From positions 4,650,001-4,714,000 of the forward strand of contig OY762289.1 of NCBI GenBank assembly GCA_963665495.1: a stretch of 64,000 nt of DNA. The letters are read 5' to 3'. Under the pieces are notes generated by a model. That model was not told the DNA's origin. It was given only the letters and a program-made list of their open reading frames with translations, and made no database searches. Shown in pieces: positions 7,757 to 18,368 of the stretch. Position 1 is the stretch's first letter; each line of letters starts with the position of its first letter. The DNA comes from G963665495 sp963665495 (lineage in GTDB: Bacteria; Desulfobacterota; Desulfovibrionia; Desulfovibrionales; Desulfovibrionaceae). Position numbers and translations under genes: made by a program.

Positions 7757-9115
7757 TCAGGTGGAAATACTGCGAAAATGGTCTGCAATCCGTCGCGTGC
7801 AAACCGTACGCAAAGCAGAAGAGGCAAAAAACGCAGACTGCGGACCGTCTACCCAGAACAACGTCTTGGCGCCGCCCAACTGCTGAAAGCAGCTAACAGC
7901 GCCCTGCGGGTAAAAGCCTTTTTGCGAATGCACCAGCAAAACCGGGGCCGCGACCTGGCGCGTCAGCACCAACGGGCCGAATTCCAGCCAACGAGCCCAG
8001 GATTGCATCTCCAGCCGGTCGTCCCAGGCGGCGTCATCAATGTCCCGGACGGATTCCCGCAGCCAGGCGAGTTCCTCGGCCATGGCGCCTGTCTCAGGCA
8101 GCGCCTCCGCGGCTGAGACCAGAACCGGGGCTTGGCCCGCCTCAAAGGCGCGTTGCGCATCCTCTCCGGAGCGCAACAGCCGGGCAACCTGCTCCTGACC
8201 GCCGTAAATTTCCGCAAAGGCTTCCGGCTGATGCAGCCAGGGCCCCACAAGCGCCGCTCCTTTGATACGCGTGTCCCCTGCGGCTGTGCAGAGAGCGTAT
8301 GCCGCGCCGGCACCCAATCCTAAAATGAAAATTCGTTCAAAATCGATTTCGGAGCGGCATTGCAAGAAATCCAGGGCCGCGGCGCAATCCTCGATTTTTC
8401 GCTCCGGCCATTCGCACTGGCGCGGTTCGCCCTGGCTCCTGCCGAACCCCTGGTGGTCAAAGGCCAGGGCGGCGAAACCCTTCCGGGCCATTTCCCGAGC
8501 GTACACTCCGGACATCTGCTCCTTGACCGACAGCCACGAACCGCACACCAGCACCGCGGACAGGCTGCCGCTTTGGTCCCAGTCGCCCGGCAGAAACAAG
8601 CGGCCCGCGATCAAGCTCTCATTGCAGGGGAATTCCACCTCCAGGATACGCGGACGCAATCGGGCCTGGGCCACTTCCGGCAAGGCCTGATTGCCCGAAA
8701 GGAAATCCTTTTCAAAGCGAATGGAAGTCACTTTCCAGCCCGTATTCCGGCGAACAAGCTGGTGGGTGTACTCCCCCTCGACACGCCAGGTATCTCCGCC
8801 CCGGGCTCCTGAAATGACGTGCAGGGCGTCCACATAGGACCGGCATTCCGCCGTATCTCCCGAAAGCGCGACGCGAAAATTACTGAGCCGGTGCCTGGTG
8901 GTCTCGTATCCGGGCAACAAGCCCTTCCAGGCTTCCACGATCTGCTCCGGGGTCAGCTGAACAGGCGCGCCGCCCGCCAGGGTGACGTAATCCACCTGCA
9001 CGGTCCGGTCGAGACAGTCCGCCACCAATGTCCAGTCATGCGCATCCGCGCCGCAAGCGATATTTCGTACGCAGCTGATGATGGCGTCGGTGTCCAGAAG
9101 TCGCTCAAGAGTCAT
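7757..9115 (-). CDS. SnoaL-like domain fused to a catalytically degenerate alpha/beta hydrolase
   Basis: A 452-aa fusion. Residues about 1-135 form a SnoaL/NTF2-like domain (IISCVRNIACGADAHDW, then GEYTHQLVRRNTGWKV). Residues about 155-450 follow the alpha/beta hydrolase pattern (AALAFDHQGFGRSQGEP). The nucleophile elbow is GLGAG (266-270), so the serine is glycine; the acid position is LLVHSQKG where VHSDK is usual; the last segment WVDGPQSAFF lacks the expected histidine. All three triad residues therefore appear lost, which argues for a binding or structural role. The ATG at 9115 has AAGGAG upstream. It is divergent from the nicotianamine-synthase-like pair across a 234-bp gap. Confidence 0.78.
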   Translation of the reverse strand: MTLERLLDTDAIISCVRNIACGADAHDWTLVADCLDRTVQVDYVTLAGGAPVQLTPEQIVEAWKGLLPGYETTRHRLSNFRVALSGDTAECRSYVDALHVISGARGGDTWRVEGEYTHQLVRRNTGWKVTSIRFEKDFLSGNQALPEVAQARLRPRILEVEFPCNESLIAGRLFLPGDWDQSGSLSAVLVCGSWLSVKEQMSGVYAREMARKGFAALAFDHQGFGRSQGEPRQCEWPERKIEDCAAALDFLQCRSEIDFERIFILGLGAGAAYALCTAAGDTRIKGAALVGPWLHQPEAFAEIYGGQEQVARLLRSGEDAQRAFEAGQAPVLVSAAEALPETGAMAEELAWLRESVRDIDDAAWDDRLEMQSWARWLEFGPLVLTRQVAAPVLLVHSQKGFYPQGAVSCFQQLGGAKTLFWVDGPQSAFFASSALRTVCTRRIADHFRSIST

Positions 9116-9349
9116 GCAGGCTCCTTGTGCAGATGATTCCACAACCTGTTATGGGCTTATGCAATGAAAGGAACGCAAAATACCTTTTACACCGCTCCCG
9201 TCGTATCACGCCTACAGGAAAGCTGAAACTTATCTTAAGGGACTCATAACACCATTTATGTACAAGAGCCAGGGGGCTGCGTATTCCCGCGGCGGCAATG
9301 CGTTAAAACACTGGCAATAATTAGGGGAAAACCGTAGATTGACCGGGCC

Positions 9350-10222
9350 ATGCATGATTTTATCTATAAACACGATCATGAAATCTCCGACGCGGATTTG
9401 TCCGGATGCTGCGCAGCCTGCGACCATAGCAAAAAACTTGTGGTCAGCCATCTGCGCGCTTTTTACGAGACCATCCAGACTTACGACGATGCCACGCTCG
9501 CGGGTTTAACCATGCCCGAACTCTACCAGCTCTATCTGGTGCTGGACGACGTGGCCCACCTGCATGTGGAACAAAGCCTCAGCGAGGCCATACTGGCCGA
9601 TCAGGAAGTGGCCCGGATGCTGCCCACCATCCGTTCCTATTATTCGCTGTTTTTCAGTCTGCACGAACGGGGCCTGGCCCACGCCATCATCGGCGCGGAC
9701 ACCCCCTGGGAAGTGCTGCGCGTGTTTGCCCTGTATCCTCGATACGAAGCCCTGATGCGCAGCCAGATAGAGGGCTTGCCGCTGAAACGGCCCGAACGGG
9801 TGGCCTTTATCGGCAGCGGCCCCGTGCCTTTGTCGGGCATCCTGCTGGCAGACCTTTACGGCATCGACTGCGTCTGCGTGGACAGCGATACGCAGGCCGC
9901 GACCCTCTCGCGGCAGGTGGTCAACCGGCTGGGTCTGGCGGATCGTGTCTCCATCATCCACGGGGACGAACAGGTCCTGTCCGGCGAACACTTTGACTGC
10001 GTTCTTCTGGCCGCCCTGGCGGAACCCAAGCAGCGCATCTTCTCTTTTTTGCTCGATACCCTGCGCGGGACGGATACGCCCGTCATCTACCGTACCTATA
10101 CCGGCATGCGCGCCGTACTCAGCCGGCCTGTGGCGCCGGAAGACCATGCGGGATTCACGGTCAGCAACCGGGTCGAGCCCACCGGACGCGTCAATAACAC
10201 CATCGTCTGCCTGCTGCCCTGA
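9350..10222 (+). CDS. Nicotianamine synthase-like aminobutanoyl transferase, first copy
   Basis: A 290-aa protein of the nicotianamine synthase family, which moves the aminobutanoyl group of S-adenosylmethionine to an amino acid or amine to build metal-binding small molecules (nicotianamine, staphylopine). The Rossmann-like core shows VAFIGSGPVPLSG at about 152-164, and the upstream motif TPWEVLRVFALYPRYEAL (118-135) is shared with the next gene. A cysteine cluster, GCCAACDH (19-26), sits near the N-terminus and is absent from the neighbour. It is 28 bp upstream of its paralogue, so they are one operon. The ribosome site (GACCGGG) is modest. No opine dehydrogenase gene, usual next to bacterial staphylopine-type synthases, is nearby, so the product is unknown. 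Confidence 0.8.
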   Translation: MHDFIYKHDHEISDADLSGCCAACDHSKKLVVSHLRAFYETIQTYDDATLAGLTMPELYQLYLVLDDVAHLHVEQSLSEAILADQEVARMLPTIRSYYSLFFSLHERGLAHAIIGADTPWEVLRVFALYPRYEALMRSQIEGLPLKRPERVAFIGSGPVPLSGILLADLYGIDCVCVDSDTQAATLSRQVVNRLGLADRVSIIHGDEQVLSGEHFDCVLLAALAEPKQRIFSFLLDTLRGTDTPVIYRTYTGMRAVLSRPVAPEDHAGFTVSNRVEPTGRVNNTIVCLLP

Positions 10223-10250
10223 CCTTTACTGCTATTTTCCGGAGAATAAC

Positions 10251-11069
10251 GTGGACAAGAACGCCATTCGCGCCGAACTGCTGGCCATTCACGCAGAAAT
10301 ATCCCTGCTGGATGAAGACACCGTATGCCATGGGCCCAAAGAGGTCATGGACGCCGCCTTCAAGCGTATCTACGCGCTCGCGAAACTTGAAATTCCCGAA
10401 TCCGACGTGAACGAACTGCAGACCGACGCGGAGCTGGCCCCCGCCTTGTCCGCCATAGACTGGCTGCGCGACCTTTACGGGCCGCGCCTGGAAACCGAAC
10501 GGGCTCGTGCCTTGCTCGACGCGCCGGATCCGTGGGAATACCTGCGGGATTTCGTCTTCTACCCCAACTATGTGGCCCTGGCGGCCATGGAGCGCCGCGG
10601 CGCCGGACTGTTGCCCGGGCAGCGCGTCCTGTTTTTGGGGTCCGGCCCCCTGCCCCTGTCCCTGATTATGCTTTGCAGCGGAGAGGGCGCGCAGCTGGGC
10701 CTGGGCATCGAACAACAAGAAGACCGAATCGACCTTTCACAGCAGGTCGTCAAACGGCTGGGCCTGCAGCAACGCATCGACATCCTGCACGGCGACCATT
10801 TCGCCCTGCCCCTGGCTGACAGGGATAACTCCCCCGTGGACCTGATCATGGTGGCCTCGGCCGCCGAACCCAAAGACGAAATTTTCACTCACCTCGCCGC
10901 CGTCCTCCCCTCGGGCGCGCGGGTCAGCTTCCGAACGCATGAAAAAGCCCTTCGCAGGCTGATCAACGCCGCCACCCTGCACCAGGCTCCCGCGGGATTC
11001 AAAGAACTGGCCCGGGTGCAACCCGAGCCGCCGGTCATCAACACCTGCGTGTTTCTGGAAAAAATCTGA
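10251..11069 (+). CDS. Nicotianamine synthase-like aminobutanoyl transferase, second copy
   Basis: A 272-aa paralogue of the preceding protein. Shared landmarks are DPWEYLRDFVFYPNYVAL (93-110) and VLFLGSGPLPLSL (126-138). The start is the GTG at 10251, preceded by GGAG; it gives a protein of family length and begins 28 bp after the first copy stops. A longer frame beginning near 9945 overlaps the first gene and is rejected. The two copies differ over most of their length, so this is an old duplication and the two may catalyse successive transfers or form a heterodimer. A long stem-loop follows directly. Confidence 0.82.
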   Translation: MDKNAIRAELLAIHAEISLLDEDTVCHGPKEVMDAAFKRIYALAKLEIPESDVNELQTDAELAPALSAIDWLRDLYGPRLETERARALLDAPDPWEYLRDFVFYPNYVALAAMERRGAGLLPGQRVLFLGSGPLPLSLIMLCSGEGAQLGLGIEQQEDRIDLSQQVVKRLGLQQRIDILHGDHFALPLADRDNSPVDLIMVASAAEPKDEIFTHLAAVLPSGARVSFRTHEKALRRLINAATLHQAPAGFKELARVQPEPPVINTCVFLEKI

Positions 11070-11086
11070 TCGTGACAACAAAAAAT

Positions 11087-11149
11087 AAGCCCTATCAGGG
11101 CGACAGGGCAGGAAAACATCCTTTCGCCATGTCGCGCTGATAGGGCTTT
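11087..11149. terminator. Long stem-loop terminator, probably bidirectional
   Basis: AAGCCCTATCAG pairs with CTGATAGGGCTT, and the stem extends through GCGACA/TGTCGC with one mismatch around a 24-base loop. It stands 17 bp after the second nicotianamine-synthase-like gene. It has T or A tracts on both sides and separates it from the convergent reductase gene. Confidence 0.7.
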
Positions 11150-11298
11150 GAATTACCTGCGCCATTCATTCACAGGGGTGCCCCCTGGGCTTACTTTATT
11201 TCGCCCCGTTGGGCCTTGAAGCAACCGGCTGGTCCGTGCGCATCGCATGCTTGCATTCGCCACGAACTGTCCGAATTGCAATTGGTCTCAGGCCTTCC

Positions 11299-11868
11299 TC
11301 AAAGCAGGCTTCGGACTGTTTCTCTGACCGTATCGGCCAGATGTTCCTTGTTGGCCGCATCCTTGGGTCCATATACTCCGAGGGCGCGAACCAGACGGAT
11401 CGGGTCGTAGCCGTATACCTTGAAAAAACGCTCGTAGCGGTAAAAAATATCGTCAAAGGAGTAAGGTGTGGAATTCCCCTGGGAAATGATGAACAGCAGT
11501 TTCTTTCCCGGCTCCAGGCGGCTGGGGTCCGGACGGCAGTAATATTCCGGACGCAGAAAACTAAAGGTCCGGTCGATGAACCCCTTGAGTTGCGCACTCA
11601 CATCGCCGTAATACACGGGCGTAGCCAGCACCAGCAGATCCGCTTCGCGCATCCACTCCAGCACAGCGGCCAGGTCGTCGTCCACAGCGCATTTGGCAAG
11701 CTTGGTCTTGCAGCGGTTGCAGGCCTGGCAGCCCTTGTATTGCAAAGAATTCAGACGGACTGTTTCCGTCTCCCAACCTGCCTTGGCGGCTTCTTCTGCC
11801 ACAACGCCCCCCAGGAAGACACTATTCCCCGTTCGCGGACTGCCGTTGATTATCAACGCTTTTTTCAC
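11299..11868 (-). CDS. NADPH-dependent FMN reductase / iron-sulfur flavoprotein-like
   Basis: A 189-aa flavodoxin-fold protein. The FMN phosphate loop is INGSPRTGNS (7-16). The cysteine motif CQACNRCKTKLAKC near residues 47-60 is that of iron-sulfur flavoprotein (Isf)-like members, where it can bind a 4Fe-4S cluster. LATPVYYGDVSAQLKGFIDR is the usual family segment. It probably moves electrons between NAD(P)H or ferredoxin and small acceptors in the cytoplasm. The start is GTG at 11868 with AAGGAG ten bases upstream. It is a single gene, convergent with the nicotianamine-synthase-like operon. Confidence 0.85.
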   Translation of the reverse strand: MKKALIINGSPRTGNSVFLGGVVAEEAAKAGWETETVRLNSLQYKGCQACNRCKTKLAKCAVDDDLAAVLEWMREADLLVLATPVYYGDVSAQLKGFIDRTFSFLRPEYYCRPDPSRLEPGKKLLFIISQGNSTPYSFDDIFYRYERFFKVYGYDPIRLVRALGVYGPKDAANKEHLADTVRETVRSLL

Positions 11869-12371
11869 TCTTGTTTCTCCTTATGGCCGACACACCGGCA
11901 CGAATGGATAGATAACCGCAGCAAAAGTCAACAGATCAGCGGGACTCCCGGATCAACGCCTTGGATATCCCTATTTTTTAGGAAGGCCGCATCTTGGACG
12001 TCTTTCCGTCTAATCCGGTTGCGGGAGAAAAACAATGGCAGAGAAGGCGAGAGAGTTTTCTGGAAGGTAAAAAACAAACGACGCGCGGGGCTGACACACC
12101 CCGCGCATGATGATTTCCAAAACGCCGTGTGATGGACCGGCGTGTATCATTTTTTAATTTTGTGATCCGCCGGGAACTCCGCTCATCACAAACGTCCCAG
12201 ATGTATAATACAATAAACATCTTTTGGTGACAGTCAACAGGTAATGGCGTATTTTCACCGCAAAACATACGCCATGGCACGTACAAGATACGTTATACAA
12301 AAAAAGCAAACAAGCAACAGAGCAGAGTACACTTTTGCAAAAACATACTACGTTTGCTACGTAGCTGGTAT
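11869..12371. other. Intergenic region, about 500 bp
   Basis: No convincing gene. A perfect 8-bp stem GCGCGGGG/CCCCGCGC with an 8-base loop lies at 12083-12106; on the minus strand it runs into a T-rich stretch and could end a leftward transcript, but no leftward gene stands upstream of it. AT-rich sequence at 12150-12370 probably contains the promoter of the CLC gene. Confidence 0.4.
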
Positions 12372-14096
12372 ATGAAAGATTCAGACGCGCATAAGTCACC
12401 ATATTATCAACCTCATTCAGGACATGGAGCGCTGGTTCTGGTTGTCTCGGCTCTGGTCGGCGCCGGTGCGGCCTTTGCCGCAACAGGATTCAGCATGGGA
12501 CTGGAGCTGGTCAGCTCCTGGATTGCTTCGTTGCGGGCCGCTCCTTGGCAATACGTGTTTTTTCCGGGCCTGGGCGCGGGTCTGGCCTGGCTCGTCACCC
12601 ATTTTGTCTTTCACGAACCCGAAGGACACGGCGTGCCCAAGGTCATCGCCAGCGTCTGCACAGGAGGCGGACGCATCAGCCCCAAAGCCATTTTCAGCGG
12701 ATTGATTGCCAGTCTGCTGACCATCGCCTCGGGCGGGTCCGCAGGTCCGGAAGCCCCCATTGTGGCCAGCGGCGCGGCTCTGGGATCAAATGTGGCCCGC
12801 ATCTTCCGCTTTGACCACAGATTGCGCGAAACACTGGTGGGCTGCGGAGCCGCCGGGGGGATTGCCGCCATCTTCAACGCGCCTGTCACGGGCATGATTT
12901 TCTCCGTGGAAGTGATCATGGGCGAATGGTCGGCTTTCAACCTGGTGCCCATCGCCATAACATCCGTGGTGGCCGCGGAACTGACCCGGGTGCTCAGAGG
13001 CGATATCGTCCCCTTTGTCGCCCCCTACACCAGCCTGGCCCCCAGAGATTTCCTCGCGCTTTTCATCATGGTGCTCTGCTCCACGCTCATTTCAGTGGGC
13101 CTGATGCGCGGATTGCGCGGCATAAAAAAGGGCACGAAACTCCTGCGTATTCCACAGTGGCTGAGTCCTGTGGCCGGGGGACTGCTTGTCGGAGTCATCG
13201 GATTCTGGCTGCCGGATGCGCTGGGCGAAGGCTACCAGACCATCCAGCACACCATCCACAGCTATTACGGCGATTCGCTGCTGTTTCTCTTTCTGTTGGC
13301 GCTGGCCAAACTGCTGGCCACCTGCCTGACCCTGGGCAGCGGCGGCGCCGGCGGCATCTTTGCTCCCTGTCTGGTCATCGGCAGCCTGAGCGGCCTGACC
13401 TTTTACCGCGTGGCCACCAATCTCTGGCCCCATTGCATCCGGGCCAGCGAAAGCAGTTTTGCCCTGCTGGGCATGGCCGCCATAGTGGGCGGTGTGATGC
13501 AGGCGCCTCTTACCGCCATATTCCTGATCATGGAAATCACGGGCGGGTACCATCTGTCCGTCTCGGTCATAGCCGTGGCCTTTACCACCGCCTTTTTTAC
13601 CCGCATGTTCGAACCCGCCTCGTTCTATCTGCGCGACCTGGTGGAAACCGGCAAACTGCTCCGCCCGCGGACCGATGCCAGAGTGCTCGCGGACCTCAAG
13701 CTGGTGGACGTGCTGAGTACGGATCGCCCCACTGTGCCTTCTGACATGAAAGTCTCGGAATTTATTGAATTTATCGCCCATCATACGGAAAGCGTCTTCC
13801 CCGTGCTGGAGGCCAAAACCGGCAAATGTCTGGGACTGATCGAAGTGCGTCAGGCCCGTCCGGGCCTCTGGGATCAGCAAACCCAAAAGCTGACCGTGGA
13901 CAACATCATCAGCCACAAGGACATCAGCGCCCAGCTCACCAGTTCTGTGGACACCGTGCTGCGCGCCATGCAGATGCGCGACGCCCCGGCCATTCCCATC
14001 CTGGACGACAGCGACTACGTGGGGCTGGTTACGGAAAAAGAAATTTTCGCGGCCTATCGCAACAAACTTATTGAAGCAAGCGAAGAAATGGAATGA
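12372..14096 (+). CDS. CLC-family chloride channel/transporter with C-terminal CBS domains
   Basis: A 574-aa membrane protein. The three CLC signatures are visible: EGHGVPKVI, GGSAGPEAPIVASGAALGS and GSGGAGGIFAPCLVIG. In the second the gating glutamate is kept (GPEAP aligned with GREGP), while the preceding arginine is proline. About ten membrane helices fill residues 15-430. Two CBS domains follow (about 445-570; DVLSTDRPTVPSDMKVSEF and DAPAIPILDDSDYVGLVTEKEIF), which in other CLC proteins sense nucleotides. The ATG at 12372 is preferred over an upstream TTG; neither has a strong ribosome site. Whether it is a channel or a proton antiporter cannot be told. Confidence 0.85.
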   Translation: MKDSDAHKSPYYQPHSGHGALVLVVSALVGAGAAFAATGFSMGLELVSSWIASLRAAPWQYVFFPGLGAGLAWLVTHFVFHEPEGHGVPKVIASVCTGGGRISPKAIFSGLIASLLTIASGGSAGPEAPIVASGAALGSNVARIFRFDHRLRETLVGCGAAGGIAAIFNAPVTGMIFSVEVIMGEWSAFNLVPIAITSVVAAELTRVLRGDIVPFVAPYTSLAPRDFLALFIMVLCSTLISVGLMRGLRGIKKGTKLLRIPQWLSPVAGGLLVGVIGFWLPDALGEGYQTIQHTIHSYYGDSLLFLFLLALAKLLATCLTLGSGGAGGIFAPCLVIGSLSGLTFYRVATNLWPHCIRASESSFALLGMAAIVGGVMQAPLTAIFLIMEITGGYHLSVSVIAVAFTTAFFTRMFEPASFYLRDLVETGKLLRPRTDARVLADLKLVDVLSTDRPTVPSDMKVSEFIEFIAHHTESVFPVLEAKTGKCLGLIEVRQARPGLWDQQTQKLTVDNIISHKDISAQLTSSVDTVLRAMQMRDAPAIPILDDSDYVGLVTEKEIFAAYRNKLIEASEEME

Positions 14097-14142
14097 ATAT
14101 GTTAGAACGAATCATACCTATCCCAAAGCAGGAGGAAACCGC

Positions 14143-15558
14143 ATGCGGCAACCATTCAGTTTACTCTGTGCCCTGGCATTTTTCGCTCTTAACACGTTCG
14201 GTTCGCAGGCCTGGGCGGCGAGTGTCACAGATGCCGCCATCCAAAAGCTGATTTCCGAACGGGTCGCATCCGGGCAAAACAGCGGCATTGCCGCAGCTGT
14301 GGTGGACGCAGCCGGAGTTCGGTATTTTTTTGCGGGCGCTTCGGGAAACGCAGCTGCGAAGGAGTTGCGTAAAGATACGCTGTTTGAAATCGGCTCGGTG
14401 ACCAAGGTTTTCACCGGCCTGCTTCTGGCCGAAGCCGTCCGGCGCGAAGAAGTACGGCTTGAGGATAAAATACGCAGCTACCTGCCGCAGCAACTGGTGC
14501 TCCGGCACCCGGACGTGGCGAACATCACGCTGCTGGATCTGGCCACCCACATGTCCGGCCTGCCGCGCATGCCCCTGAACTGGCAGGCCGCCGACCCCGC
14601 GGATCCGTACGCGCACTATGACGCGGACTTGCTGCTTGAAGCGCTTACAGCCACGGATCCGGGCCTGAAAAAATCCGGGACCTACCTGTATTCCAATTTC
14701 GGCGCCGGACTCCTGGGCTATCTCCTTTCCAACGCGGCTCACAGCGATTACGCCGCGCTGGTGTCTGCTCGCATCGCCGAACCACTCGGCCTCGCGGACA
14801 CCACCGTCGCCCTTTCGCCCGACCAGACACAGCGGTTGGCGCAGGGCTACGCATCCGCTGGAAAAGACAACAAAATTGCTCCTGCCTGGAATTTCGACGC
14901 ACTGGCCGGGGCCGGAGCCCTGAAATCCACCCCGCAGGATCTGGCTTCCTTTCTTCAGGCTTGCATGGAAATGCGCAAAACCTCCCTGGACCAGGCCCTG
15001 CAACTGTCCCTCAAAACCTACCGGAAAACCCCTGAAGGGTTTGAGATGGGGCTGGGCTGGCATTGTATCATCACCCCGGAGCGTACGTTCTATTACCACG
15101 ACGGAGGCACCGGGGGCTTCCGCTCCTTTGTCGGATTTGTCAAAGACATGGACCACAACTCCACAGGCTACCTGCTGCTTTCCAACACCGCCGCGGATGT
15201 CTCCGACCTGGGCATGCATTTTCTGGATACGCGTTTCGGCCTGCGGACCCCGCGCAAGGCTGTCTCGCTGCCGGACGCCGTACTGAAAGCCTATGCCGGG
15301 ACCTACCACTACCGTCCGGGCAACCCGCTTCTGCCGGAGGGACTGGTCGCCACGCTTTCCCGCACAGGAAACGGACTGGAGTACGTCTGCGAAGCCATGT
15401 CCGAACAGGACAAGCTGCTGCCTTTTGATAAAGATCAGTTTTTTTTCGAATCCTCCAAAGACGTCCTGCTCACGTTCCAACGCGACTCGCAGGGCAAAGT
15501 GACGGGCTTTGTCATCTCCGCTGCGGGTCAGGAGTTGGGTGCGGACAAAATCGAATAA
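14143..15558 (+). CDS. Periplasmic serine hydrolase, class C beta-lactamase-like
   Basis: A 471-aa secreted protein with a signal peptide ending in SQAWAA. The catalytic motifs are Ser85-Val-Thr-Lys88 (GSVTKVF), Tyr183-Ser-Asn185 and HDGGTGG near residue 323, the equivalent of the KTG box. The family covers class C beta-lactamases, D-alanyl-D-alanine peptidases and esterases. The C-terminal 100 residues form a beta-rich extension often seen in esterase/peptidase members, so a clinical-type beta-lactamase is unlikely. AGGAGG precedes the ATG. It follows the CLC gene by 46 bp and may be co-transcribed. Confidence 0.83.
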   Translation: MRQPFSLLCALAFFALNTFGSQAWAASVTDAAIQKLISERVASGQNSGIAAAVVDAAGVRYFFAGASGNAAAKELRKDTLFEIGSVTKVFTGLLLAEAVRREEVRLEDKIRSYLPQQLVLRHPDVANITLLDLATHMSGLPRMPLNWQAADPADPYAHYDADLLLEALTATDPGLKKSGTYLYSNFGAGLLGYLLSNAAHSDYAALVSARIAEPLGLADTTVALSPDQTQRLAQGYASAGKDNKIAPAWNFDALAGAGALKSTPQDLASFLQACMEMRKTSLDQALQLSLKTYRKTPEGFEMGLGWHCIITPERTFYYHDGGTGGFRSFVGFVKDMDHNSTGYLLLSNTAADVSDLGMHFLDTRFGLRTPRKAVSLPDAVLKAYAGTYHYRPGNPLLPEGLVATLSRTGNGLEYVCEAMSEQDKLLPFDKDQFFFESSKDVLLTFQRDSQGKVTGFVISAAGQELGADKIE

Positions 15559-15888
15559 GCTGAAATCCAGGCAAACATATCTCCACCTGATTTTTCCTGA
15601 TTTCTGTCATTCTGTCGTGTTGGCCCAAAAGCGACGGATTGATTCTGCACGTTTTGTAGTTGTAATGCTTCTGCCTGTGACGAGCTGTTACAGCTTGATG
15701 TCCCTGCCTGAATCTTTCCCACTTCCCTCAATGCACCCGGGCAAGCCCTGAGCGGCCAAGATTGATTTGACAGATTTGATAAATTGCGACAAAACCATTA
15801 CGCGTTATAAAACAATATTGTCATTTTACAAGCAACTCCAGGGCTCCCCGACAAGTTAACCCTCCGGAATTGTAAAATGAACCATGAA

Positions 15889-15904
15889 CGGCGCGCAATT
15901 TGCT
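15889..15904 (+). promoter_or_regulatory. Sigma-54 type promoter of glnN
   Basis: CGGCGCGCAATTTGCT matches the -24/-12 consensus TGGCACG-N4-TTGC, with GG (15890-15891) and GC (15902-15903) separated by exactly 10 bp. It lies 87 bp before the glutamine synthetase start. Nitrogen control through an enhancer-binding protein is the expected consequence. The 330 bp upstream (15559-15888) carry no gene and could hold activator sites. Confidence 0.65.
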
Positions 15905-15990
15905 TATCCTAGTGCTTTTATAAAGGTATGCAAGTGAAACGCTCTTAACGGGCAGAACATAGTAAAACCCAAGTTAACGGAGAGGCTAGT

Positions 15991-18177
<2,187 letters not shown>

Positions 18178-18205
18178 GTCTTCACAGGGTACCATACACA
18201 TAGTA

Positions 18206-18248
18206 AAGGACGGGGGATTCCGCACGGAATCCCCCGTCCTTTTTTTTG
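18206..18248 (+). terminator. Intrinsic terminator after glnN
   Basis: GGACGGGGGATTCC pairs with GGAATCCCCCGTCC around a 4-base loop and is followed by eight T. It is a near-perfect stem and a very strong terminator. Confidence 0.92.
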
Positions 18249-18368
18249 TTTTTTAACCTGAGCGTAACCCCGGTGCCATTCCAGGCGTATTATCGAAAGT
18301 GAAGCCGCATTGTCCCCCCACAACTGATGATTTCGTCCTCATCCGACATCAACCACAGGAGAAACCAT

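Noticed and set aside
12654..12840. Apparent loss of the gating glutamate in the CLC protein
   Set aside because: On closer alignment GPEAPIV corresponds to GREGPxV, so the glutamate is present; only the arginine before it is changed.
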